Shown here piece after piece: positions 39,901 through 51,900 of a stretch of 64,000 bases of DNA; position 1 is the first letter of the stretch, and each line of letters begins with the position of its first letter. This DNA is from Triplophysa rosa (lineage: Eukaryota; Chordata; Actinopteri; Cypriniformes; Nemacheilidae). The position numbers and the translations under genes are program-made. Where the stretch lies: contig NC_079908.1 of NCBI RefSeq assembly GCF_024868665.1, forward strand, positions 2,230,702-2,294,701, written 5' to 3'. The notes under the pieces are model-generated. The model was not told the origin of the DNA and searched no databases. It worked only from the letters and a program-made list of their open reading frames with translations.

Positions 39901-42900
39901 ATAACAACAGTGCGACATATATGTAGAATAATAAGAATATGTACATTAGACAGAGCTGTGTGTTTGTGTGTAGTGCGTTTGTCGTGGTGGTGCTTGTTGT
40001 GTGTGACAATAATCAATGGAGCACCGCATGGAGTCCATGTAACTAGATGCAGAGCTGAATCCTGTTATTTAAATGTGATCTGACTGTTCTGCGTGTCTGA
40101 GTGAATTACGTGCACAGTTTAACATACAACACCAGTGATGGTCGAGTATTTGTCTGCGTCTGCACTGTATGAGGATGTGAACACATGAACTTCATCGCCA
40201 GTCAGAGTTGCTCTGAGAGTTTATTTTACGAGCGTTTTACTGTTTGAGTGAAGCTATCTGCAAACAAGCGTCTTCCTGAAGACCCGTCAAAATAAAAGTC
40301 CCGTTAAATTGAACACTCGGACAAAAAATACCGTGGTGTACTATAGTATTTGCTTTTGAAAATTGTAGTGCCCTTGTAGTGATTGATAAATTGATAAACA
40401 CTGTATACTATAGTAAAGTTCAAAAACACTATAGTATCTAAGAATTTTACTGCAGTTTACTATAGTATACTACAGTAATTTATGTGGACAAATATACCAC
40501 TGTTGTATAGTTAAAAAGGAAAAATACACAATTGAGAAATATTCAAACAAATTTAGGTAATCTAAAAATGATACGGCCCTAATTTATTCATCTGTATGTA
40601 ACATTAATGTCTTTTGTCAGTTACCTGTCTATTCATGATGAACTGCACTTGCATATTTTTTTTAATGATGACAACAGACGATTTATACTCCTAGTTTGGC
40701 CTGTGCTCAGGGCCGGATTATCCAATGGGCATTATGGGCACCGGTGTTGTGCCGAGAAATGCACCCCTGCCAGATTATGCACCTCCTTCTATAACACGCT
40801 GTCCGATTGGCTAATTCTAACCCCTCCCTACACCTAATCCTAATCCTAACCCCTCCCCTAACACTTAATCCTCACCCTAACAATTGTGGGGAGGGTGGGT
40901 GCATAATCTGGCAGGGGTGCATTTCTAGGCACAACACCGGCCCAGGGGCCCATGCGCGCTTGGGGCCCATGAAAGGGGGGAGAACATTTCACATAACATT
41001 GCTATCGCTATATTCATTCTGCCGTGTGCCTCTGGCCCGCACACACGCAAGTGCGCATAAAACAGTGTTTCTAACATACGCAAGTCTGTCTCTTGATTTA
41101 GTAACTTTTACAAGCCCTTAAGCAGCTTTTGTTCAGGAGAAGCACAAAGCGAAATATCCAGCGACCTTCCGATAAAGCTTTCATTCAGTGGGAAAATGTT
41201 GCATGTGCTGTCCCGCGAGCGCAAGGTCTCACTTTCCCCGCGTCGAGGGATCGTCTCAGTGAGCGACAGGAAGAAGCAGCACATTCGACAGGTGACTCCT
41301 GAATGAAATAAGTACAAAACAGCGTTTCCAACAACCCATCACTGTTATCGACTGTTTGAATGTATAAACATGAACACATTTCATCTGTAAATATACATAT
41401 GGTTACCTAGACAGAGACTGTTTGAAAAAATATAGCCAAAATCGACGCTTTTTATGGTGATTCGTTAGAAGATGTCGAGTTTAGTTAGAAAGGTGAAACT
41501 GAAAATATGTAAATGAAAACAGCTTTATTGTTGTAAATATAATCTATAGGCTAAATTAGAATACCCTCACGGTTGTCTTTAAAATCTCAAAAGATAAACT
41601 TTTTTTACATGTATTTGGTGGTGTTTCTTCGCCAATAATGAATTTTGATATAATGTTGATCAGGTCTAACTGCCTTTTACCGAATTTTTAGCCTTCGTTA
41701 TTAGAAAATCCAGAGTGCTTTTACAGACATTGCAAAATGTTTACTTACACAGACTCGTAACATATAGGCTAAAGAAGTACCTATAATATTCGTTAATGTC
41801 GTTTAACACATTACACACTCACATAAGAACGTGAGTCGCGCGGTGCTTGTTACACAAATGAAGTTTAACAAATTGACAAATTACTATAGTATAATCATTG
41901 ACAAAGTCTGCCCTTTAATTCTTAGAAAAATGAATATGTTTATAAGAAAATATTTGAGAATTACTTTTAAGAATATTCTTAAGAACGTCCTATCGTTTAC
42001 CTTAATAAAGTTCTTATATTTTCTCTTAAAAACAGTTTTGTTAATCCGGCGTGTTTGTGTGTGAATTATGGAAGAATCTGATAGAACTGAATTGTGTGCT
42101 TGCAAATGCCAGTGAGTTACAGTATGCAGGGAAATGTCTTGATATTGTTGTTGCTGGTCTAGAAAAGCATTGTTGTGTTGTAAATCCTGTATGATGGAGA
42201 ATGTGTACAGGTGTTGATATCTTCCTTCAGATTGTGATCATATTTTGTAACTTGGCAATGTAATCCTGTATAAAATGTAGGTGATCCATACACGTAGTAC
42301 GCTGTAGGCTCTTTCAAAACTTTATTGTGTGCCCGTGTGTATGGGGAGGGGGGGTTTGGGGTCTACAAAACACTTGTGCCCAGGGGCCCCTGAATTCTTA
42401 ATCCGGGCCTGCCTGTGCTACCAAACTTTAAACCTTTCTTGCAAAAAAAGTTAACCTACAGCCTTAACACTAATAATAATTACTGCTTGCCTTTGTTTTA
42501 TAGCAGTCGCGGAGAGTAGGCGTATAACCAAATTCAGGTGGCCAAAGCGGACACTAGTTAAAATGCTTAGAAGCAAACTTTACCAATCTAGATCCGGAAC
42601 AATTATATTGAGAATTCAAATTAAATATCATTTTTTTATCGTTGGACAAGTAATTTTAGTACTCGGACAAGTGAATGACAAGTTTACTTGTCCGAAGGAC
42701 AACCACATGACAATGTTTAATGTCAAGCCCTGATACTGTTAGTCTCTTGAGGCTTAAGCCACACGGGCGATCTGAGGGATTGAAGGATGATTCATTGCCT
42801 AGTACAGAACACATTTTGTTTAGTATTATACAAAGTGCATTCACACAGTTAATAAATTAATAAACTATTTGTTTGTTATATCAGCCTTTTTATGCTATTA

Positions 42901-45900
42901 GCCGATAAATATTGGCAGCTGATACATTGGCACATATCTATTACAAGGAATCGTAAAGCTTTGGATCTAAGCGAACACTCTGGGCAGTTCTGAGTTTCAC
43001 AGATCCAGCACAAGAGCCAGCACCAATGTGATAGTCTTCTTCTTACACCCACAAACACCCACGTCCACGTGTATCTGTATTTTGGAAAAGGGGGTGTTAC
43101 AATTCATGCTGTCAGAGTATTTGGGTCAGTGACAAAACAGGGTTGGCAAGATGAGAAAATTAAAAATCTTTTCAAAACCGTTTTTAAAAGCATTTATCAG
43201 ACATTTTAAAATGTACTTAGTGTATGTATGTCGATTGTGTGTAATTACAAATAACATTTGCACCATTTTTTATAAAAGTTAAGTAGGTACCTGAAAATGT
43301 CAAATTGTGTAACTGGCAAAGAATGAGAAATATTAAACATTTTATCCATCTAGATGTAATGTAGATGGATAATTTATTTTAAAATAATCACACGAAAATA
43401 GATTTTAGAAGTTATTTCTAAATATACATTTTAATTTGTTTTTGTGGATAAGGCATCACTTGAATAAGGCAAACACTGAACACTTTTTTTCCAAATAGTA
43501 GTTTAGTTTATATTCCATCTTTAATTAGCATCATAAACTAGTGTTATTTGACTAAATTGCCCCCTAACAGAAAGGTTTGTGATACAAGTCCAATGGTGTA
43601 ACTGGTTACACATTCTAAACACATATGGCCTCGATGGGAATATTTCAAATGCAATTTTTAAAGTTAATACTCATTTTTATAATAATGATGAAATATAAAT
43701 GCATTTCCGGGGTCATACCATTTGACATGTATACCTAAGAATACCTGACACACCCTAAAAATGTCAAATTATCTCACATTTAAAAAGAGTTTCTAAGCTT
43801 TGCATGCAGAAGTTAGGGTCACATGTTTTAGTGGTTTCATGGCGGCTTTTGATAACATCGCAAATTACATCATAAGAGCTATCAGTATCACACACATATA
43901 CAATAAATACTTAAGAAATGCTCGCTGTGAAAGTCGTAGAGCTCCCTTTTTCATGCCTTGTGAGTACGGACCTAAAAATGGTGCGTAACATTGAGGAAAA
44001 AGCAACAGAANGGAATGTAGTAAATGGGTTTAGTTTTCACAGATATGAATGTATGCAATTTCAGCAATAAATATGTAAATTTTTCTAAAAAGGAAACAAA
44101 TTAGTTGCTCATTTTAAGAGACCTGTCTTATTTTCTCTTGTATATTTAGTATTGCTCTTTAATAAAGAAAACGTACTTATTATCCGAATACCCGATTAAT
44201 CGACGGAAAATCAGTAGAATACTCGATTACTAAAATAATCGATAGCTGCAGCCCTAAATCCCATATTAATAGAATGAGTTCCAAACTTAAACGTTGGTGT
44301 GTGTCAGCTGTAATTTTTTTACTTTTTTTTTTTTTACAAAATTTAGTTCTGTGTTCTGTGATGGCTACTGAGTAAGTGTAATGTGATATATTTTTCCTGC
44401 TGGACCAGATCTGGAGGAAATCTGCTGGTTTAGGTTTTATTTGTTCTGCCAGAATTTCACTGGCATCAAATAAAACAAATAAAATGGACTTGTTGTATAT
44501 TTAATTTTTTTGACTTGTATAAAGTTAATAAATAAGGTACTTTGAAGGTTTTAAAATAAGGTACTTTAAAGGTTAAAAACTGTTTAGTTACAAACATTCT
44601 TCCAAATATATTTCTCTGTGTTTATTAGAACAAAGAAATGTATGTGATTTGGAACAACTTGAGGGTGAGTACATGGATTAAAGTGAAAAAAATTCTTCTG
44701 ACTGATTTTTTTTTCAGGCCAAGTCATATTCCTGTAACAGACACTTTATCAAATAGTCGAAACCAATAGCGTTTTAAAGGGAGATGTTTTGAACCCCTTT
44801 ACGTAGTATTGCCAGTTTGAGTATTTTAAAAGCTATTTTTAATTTATGGAAAAAATATACTTACCTAGACAAATAATCAACCATCTATAACTTTTCAGTG
44901 CATTTTTTAATTTATCTTATAAGACCAAACAATGTTTTCTGAAACTCTTAATAAATAACAGAAAAAAGAACAAAATAAAAGCACCACTTAAGACCAAAAA
45001 TTTTGTTTGTATTTGTCTCCAGAGTGCTTTTCACTTTTTCTGCCTTCAGAAACCATATTCCTGAAGCTTGGCTACACCTGACACCCGTTTCAGTGTTGGA
45101 CTAGCAGTGGTGTAAAGTATTGGAGTAAATGTAATTAGTTACTGTACTTAAGTATCTTTTTGGCTACTTTGTAGTTGTACTGAGTATTAAAGATATTAGC
45201 AACTTTTACTCTCTACTTGACTACATTTTTGAACAAGTATATGTACTCTTTACTCCACTACATTTGTAATGACTAATGCAATTACACATTACATTTTGCA
45301 TGGCACCTATCTTTTTTTTGCAGCAGTTTATTTTTGCTACAGAAGAATTAATATTGTCATTTACAGGGCATTGAAGGTACTTCTTGTGAATTTTGCCCTA
45401 ACTTCTTTATGTGAATACGAGTGCATTATCAGGTAGTTGACAATCGCTGGCTTTGACTTTTTAATTTTACCTAACATTATTTTATTTATCCGTTATATTG
45501 AAGAGACCTTTTTGAAGAATGTTGGTTCTATAGTAACCAAACTCAAGCACAAACGTTTTTATATCCATCGTTAACATATCTGCTAACATGAGCTGGTGCT
45601 TATGAAACAAACCAGCGCTGCCCTGTACAGATTAGAGATGTAATGAAGTGAGTTTGTGTGCACATTAAAATATTGAACCTTGTATGTAAGATGCTTGCAT
45701 GACTAAAGAAATGTACTACGAATCCCACTACTCAAGCAAGACATTATTGCAGCGTTATGTATGTGCGCAGGTGCTGAGCCAATAGCGTTCGAATGTACGC
45801 ACTAACAGAGCCCTTTCATTGGTTGAATGTACTGAATGAACACTCCCTTTACTTAACTAGTCAATTGAGTCAAAATGAGACTGAATGAACTTGTACATGT

Positions 45901-48900
45901 TGTTTACGGCCTAATATCCTCTGTGTTGCAACAGTGCATTAATTTAATTTAATTTTAACTGGTTAAAGGTTAACTTCTGTTAATAAACTGTATTTAAAAT
46001 AATCTATTTTAAATACAGTTTATTAACAGAAGTTAACCTTTACCCAGTTAAAATTAAATTAAATTAATATATATATAATTTTAATTAATAATTTTAATTA
46101 AATATATATCGAAATAAATATCGTTATCGATCAATATAGAAAAAACTATCGAGTTTACTTTTTTCCATATCGCCCAGCCCTACCCCGTACCAACACAGAG
46201 AGCAGAGCTCTAGACTGTGACCAGATAGGCACATTTTGAGACCATTTTTCCTGCCTGTGCAAGCAGCCCATCCCCCCCCCCAGTGTTTGGCGATATTCTC
46301 TATAGCAGGAGTATTCAACTAAAATTGAACGAACCCTCCTTACCAGCCGAGGTCCAGACAATTAAATACCTAAAAATATGAATAGATGGTTGTGGTAAGG
46401 TGGGCGTGGTTCAGCGAAGTCTGCAGCAGGAGAGAGAGTGAGGAGACGAGCGGTGAGTGAGTGGCGCTCGCACAAATAATGAACACCTGTGCCTTGTTCC
46501 AGTAACTGGCGTGGAGAGGCTTAAAAGCAGCAAGGCAGAGACAGTTGGGGAGAGAGACCGGAGCTGACGGCTGGAGACGAGTGGCCTCGAGCGAGTGAGC
46601 GGAGGATTGTGAGCGGGAAGCTCTGACCTTAAGAAAGACTGTTCTTGCACTAAAGTGGAAGTGTTTGATTTAGGCGCGTACAGCGCTTGTGTTTTTGTTA
46701 ATAAAGTACGTAGTCGTCAGCTCTACCCTGATTCCAGCCTCTTCCTTCCTGTTCCTTTGAAGTCTTGTTACACTGGTGCCGAAACCCGGGATGGAAGGAA
46801 GTAGGGGTGCCACGGCCGGGGGGTCTGGTCCGTCCGGTTCGCGGAGGTGATTTCTTCACTCGCGGTCCTCCATCAGGAACAACATAGAGCGTTGCTGCAG
46901 CTCAGGGAGGACCAGGATGTACGTTTCCAGGCGGTCCTCCTGGCTCAGCAAGAGGACCGTGAGTCGTTCCGGAGCTGGGTACATCGGGAGGTTCGGACGG
47001 GGCCTCGCGCCGACCTGGTCCTCCAGAAAATGGGCCCACAGGATGATCCCGAGGCCTTCCTTGGTCTCTTTGAGCGGGTAGCGGTCGCGAGGGGTTGGCC
47101 GGAGGATCAGTGGGCCCTACATCTCATCCCGCTCCTTTCTGGAGAGGCCCAGGTGGCAGCGCAGCAGTTACCTCCGGAGAATCTCCTGGTGTACGCTGAG
47201 CTGAAGAAGGCCATCTTGCAGCGGGTCGGCCGGAGCCCTGAGGAGTATCGCCAGCGGTTCCGATCGCTGGGGTTGGCGGAAACCGGCCGACCCTACCTGC
47301 TAGCTCAGCAGCTCCGGGACTCCTGCCGCAAATGGCTGATGGCCGGGGATAGCGACGTCGCGGGCATCGTGGATAAGGTGGTACTGGAGCAGTTCACGAC
47401 CTGTCTGCCCCGGAGAACAGCGGCCTGGGTCCAGTGCCACCGTCCGACGTCGCTGGACTCGGCCATCCAGCTGGCGGAAGACCACCTGGTTGCGTGCCCT
47501 GGAATCGGGGAAATTTTACCAGCGGTCTCTCTCCCCACACCCGCAACCCGGCCCATACCAGCACCACGGACCCGCCCACCGATCCCGCTGAGGGGAGGGC
47601 CCCGGGGACGCGGAAGCTACGCGACCGGACCGACTGATGGAGGGGGAACCTTGGCCGGCAGGTCCGCCGCGCTGGAGACGGGCAGCCACCCCTACACCAT
47701 GCCCTACAACCCGCCTGCCTCTTCCTCCCCACGCCAGTTAGCGAGCCCACTCCCTGCCATTGGGGTGGCGGGAAGGCCTGGGCCGGCTTGTTGGCGCTGC
47801 GGGGACCCGGACCATTTCATAGATCGTTGCCCGGTGATGGATGTGGGAACTATGATCCGGGTCCCCGACGAGCCGCGAGCTGCCCCTGGTCCAGCTGGCC
47901 TGTACCAAATACCCGTGAGTATTGGGGGGGTACATACCAGGCTTTGGTGGATTCAGGTTGTAACCAGACCTCCATTCACCAAAGCCTGGTTCGTCTCGGG
48001 GCAGGGGGTAAAAGCCGCGAGGTTAAGGTGCGGTGTGTTCACGGGGATGTCGTAAAATACCCTTTGTTGAACCTGCCCATTAAATTCAGGGGGGAAAAGC
48101 ATAGTGTGGAGGTGGCGGTTAATCCTCACCTCCGGCATCCGCTGATTTTGGGGACGAATTGGCCACTTTTTCCTAAATTACTGAGGTTATTGTGTGTGGA
48201 TGCCTCTTGGCGAACGAAGCACGGGAGGGGAGGCGGTGTGCATGTGGGCAGTGTGGTGCCGGGTCCGTCGGAGCCTGACTCAGGGGAGGCGCGCGAGATT
48301 GAGAGGGTGGTACTCTCAGATCGCGATGACTTTCCCCTCGAGCAGGCTCAGGATGCGACGCTAAAAAGGGCATTTGAGCAGGTTGCATCCATCGACGGAC
48401 AGCCGGTCCAGCCCACACGTGCACTCTCCTACCCGTATTTTGCTATAAGAAGGAATCGGTTATATCGGGTGACCCAAGACACCCAGACAAAGGAAGATAT
48501 AACCCAGTTGTTGATTCCGAAAAGCCGTCGGGAAATGCTTTTCCAGGCGGCTCATAGTAACCCAATGGCAGGGCACTTAGGGCAGGGTAATACACTGAGT
48601 CGCCTCATGGCCCGATTTTTTTGGCCGGGCATTCACGACAACGTGCGCAGGTGGTGCGCGTCTTGCCGCGAATGTCAGTTGGTAAACCCACCGGTCACCC
48701 CAAAAGCGCCGTTGCGCCCTCTTCCGTTGATGCAGGTCCCCTTCGAGAGAATTGGCATGGACCTCATCGGGCCATTAGAGCGATCTGCACGGGGATACCG
48801 CTTTGCATTGGTCCTGGTGGACTATGCAACGCGATATCCCGAAGCAGTGCCACTCCGCAGCATCTCCGCGAAAAGTGTTGCGGACGCACTGTTTCGGATT

Positions 48901-51900
48901 ATCTCCCGGGTGGGGATCCCCCGCGAGGTCCTCACCGATCAAGGCACGGCGTTCATGTCACGTACGTTACGCGAACTATACGAATTACTGGGCATTAAAT
49001 CGATTCGCACCAGCGTCTTCCACCCACAGACCGACGGACTGGTGGAACGGTTTAATCGCACGTTGAAAACCATGATTCGTAAGTTCGTCCACGAGGACGC
49101 CAGGAATTGGGATAAATGGTTAGAGCCTCTCTTATTCGCAGTACGAGAGGTCCCCCAAGCCTCCACGGGGTTTTCCCCCTTCGAGCTCCTGTATGGACGC
49201 CAGCCCCGTGGGGTGCTGGACGTCCTGAAGGAGAACTGGGAGGACGGGCCTTCCGCAAGTAAAAATGAAATTCAGTATGTCCTGGACCTGAGAGCAAAAC
49301 TCCGGACACTGGGGCGGCTATCGATGGAGAATTTGCTACAGGCTCAGGACAAACAAAGCCGTCTGTATAATCGGGGTTCTAACCTGAGGAAATTCACACC
49401 GGGAGAGAAGGTACTTGTGTTGCTCCCGACATCTAGCTCCAAATTACTTGCGAAGTGGCAAGGACCCTTTGAGGTCACACGGCAAGTCGGGGACCTCGAC
49501 TATGAGGTTATTCGGACGGATAGGGGAGGCGCACGTCAGATTTACCACCTCAACCTCCTTAAAAAATGGAGCGAGGAGGAGGCAGTGATGCTGGCGACGG
49601 TGGTATCCGCAGAGGAGGATCTCGGTCCAGAAGCGAATGTTAAGCCGCATTCCATTGCTCTGGCCCCAGGGGGAGACCACCTCTCACCCTCACAGCTCAC
49701 TGACCTGGCCCGCCTACAGGCGGAGTTTGCCGATGTGTTTTCTCCCCTTCCAGGCCGAACGAATCTCATACGGCACCATGTCGAAACCGAACCGGGGGTA
49801 GTGGTGCGTAGTAGAGCCTACCGTTTACCCGAACACAGAAAAAAGGTTGTTCAGGCAGAATTAGAGGCCATGCTAGATTTGGGGGTAATAGAAGAGTCCA
49901 ACAGTGACTGGGCGAGCCCGATAGTTTTGGTTCCCAAAACGGACGGCTCGGTCAGGTTCTGCGTGGACTACCGCAAGGTGAATTCAGTGTCGAAATTCGA
50001 CGCTTACCCAATGCCCCGGGTCGACGAATTGTTGGACCGGCTCGGCTCGGCTCATTTTTATTCGACACTGGACTTAACAAAAGGGTACTGGCAGATCCCC
50101 CTAACACCAGTATCCAAAGAAAAGACAGCCTTCACCACGCCGTTCGGATTACACCAATTTGTAACCCTTCCGTTCGGATTGTTTGGAGCCCCGGCTACCT
50201 TCCAGCGCCTCATGGACCGTGTCCTCCGACCCCATGCGACGTATGCCGCTGCTTACCTAGACGATATTATTATCCATAGTAACGATTGGCAGCGGCATAT
50301 GGAGCATTTGAGAGCGGTCCTGAGGTCGCTGAGGGAGGCTGGGCTCACAGCTAATCCAAAGAAGTGTGCGATTGGGCGGGTGGAGGTAAAGTATCTGGGC
50401 TTCCACTTAGGTCATGGGCAGGTGCGTCCCCAAATTGATAAGACCGCAGCGATTGCGGCCTGCCCGAGGCCTAAGACCAAAAAGGAGGTGAGACAGTTCC
50501 TGGGGTTGGCGGGATATTATAGACGGTTTGTGCCTAAATATTCGGAGCTCACCAACCCGCTGACTGATCTCACTAAAAAGGAAGTACCCGATACGGTCCA
50601 GTGGACGGAGCAGTGCCAGCAGGCTTTTACCAAGTTGAAGGCTGCCCTGTGTGGCGGGCCGCTCTTGCATTCCCCTAACTTTTCTCTCCCTTTTATCCTG
50701 CAGACCGACGCGTCGGACAGAGGGCTGGGCGCAGTACTGTCCCAGCTGGTAGAGGGTGAGGAACGGCCGGTGCTGTACCTGAGCCGCAAGCTCTCCAAGA
50801 GGGAAGCTAGGTACAGCACCATAGAGAAGGAGTGTTTGGCTATCCGGTGGGCAGTCCTCACCCTCAGATACTACCTGCTGGGGCGGGAGTTCACCCTCTG
50901 TTCGGACCACGCTCCCCTCCAATGGCTCCACCGCATGAAAGACACCAATGCCCGGATCACCCGTTGGTATCTTGCTTTACAGCCTTTTAAATTCAAGGTG
51001 GTCCACAGGCCGGGTGCACAGATGGCTGTGGCTGACTTCCTCTCCCGGCAAGGGGGGGGGGGAGGACTGCAGGCCGGATGGCTCCCCGGCCTGAGTCGGG
51101 CGGTGGGGGTATGTGGCAAGGTGGGCGTGGTTCAGCGAAGTCTGCAGCGGGAGAGAGAGTGAGGAGACGAGCGGTGAGTGAGTGGCGCTCGCACAAATAA
51201 TTAACACCTGTGCCTTGTTCCAGTAACTGGCGTGGAGAGGCTTAAAAGCAGCAAGGCAGAGACAGTTGGGGAGAGAGACCGGAGCTGACGGCTGGAGACG
51301 AGTGGCCTCGAGCGAGTGAGCGGAGGATTGTGAGCGGGAAGCTCTGATCTTAAGAAAGACTGTTCTTGCACTAAAGTGGAAGTGTTTGATTTAGGCGCGT
51401 ACAGCGCTTGTGTTTTTGTTAATAAAGTACGTAGTCGTCAGCTCTACCCTGATTCCAGCCTCTTCCTTCCTGTTCCTTTGAAGTCTTGTTACAATGGTTT
51501 TTTTATATCTATACGATGGCATAACAATGTCTGACAACAATATAATGAAGGAACATGTGCAAAATGCCCTAATCTCTAAACCTGCACTGAACATACATTC
51601 ATTTCAACATTAACAACTTTAAAAGAAAACTGAAGTGTTGTTTTCTGCTGAACTGAGATTAATAAATAGCAGCATCAAGTTGTCACTGATTGTTACACTG
51701 TTTTACATTGTTACATTGTTATCACTGTATTCTTAGTGAACATTCATATGCTGGTTGTTGGGTGGTAAGTGAGTGAGGGAGGACCCGTGTAGATCGCTCC
51801 TACTGGGCTTTGAGCTAATATATTTTCCGTGTCCTTACCTCGGACTGCTGTGGGTAAGTTTCTTCAAAGTGTCCACGTCTAATTTCATAATGCCGTTTAA

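Larger units (their letters stand above)
39791..42731. mobile_element. probable DNA element around the 40708-42411 hAT
   Basis: The left part has CTTGTCCGCGACAAGTGAATG and the right part has GGACAAGTGAATGACAAG and ends ATTTAATGTCAAGCCCTG-like. Shared GGACAAGT motifs near both ends suggest one element, but I could not verify a TSD. Confidence 0.45.
46391..51493 (+). mobile_element. complete Ty3/Gypsy LTR retrotransposon with INT-before-RT order (Gmr1-like)
   Basis: 5103 bp with TG...CA LTRs of 382 bp each, a 5-bp TSD ATGGT (46386-46390, 51494-51498), a primer-binding site (46774-46791), gag with zinc knuckle, and a pol frame ordered protease, integrase, RT, RNase H. This integrase-first order within the Gypsy superfamily is the hallmark of the Gmr1-like clade described from deuterostomes (established knowledge). 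The LTRs differ at 4 of 382 sites, so the insertion is recent. It lies antisense to ik in intron 4, inside a hAT element. Confidence 0.95.

Noticed and set aside
40820..40900. Interstitial telomere repeat
   Set aside because: CCTAATCCTAACCCC units are too few and irregular for (TTAGGG)n and lie within a MITE loop.
39791..42731. A verified hAT element around 40708-42411
   Set aside because: Ends share GGACAAGT motifs, but the flanking eight bases do not match (ACAGGTAA-like versus ATACTGTT), so it is only listed as probable.
47788..47928. First 46 codons of the long pol frame as a protein N-terminus
   Set aside because: They overlap the gag zinc knuckle out of frame and have no retroelement similarity. 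Homology begins at 47929.
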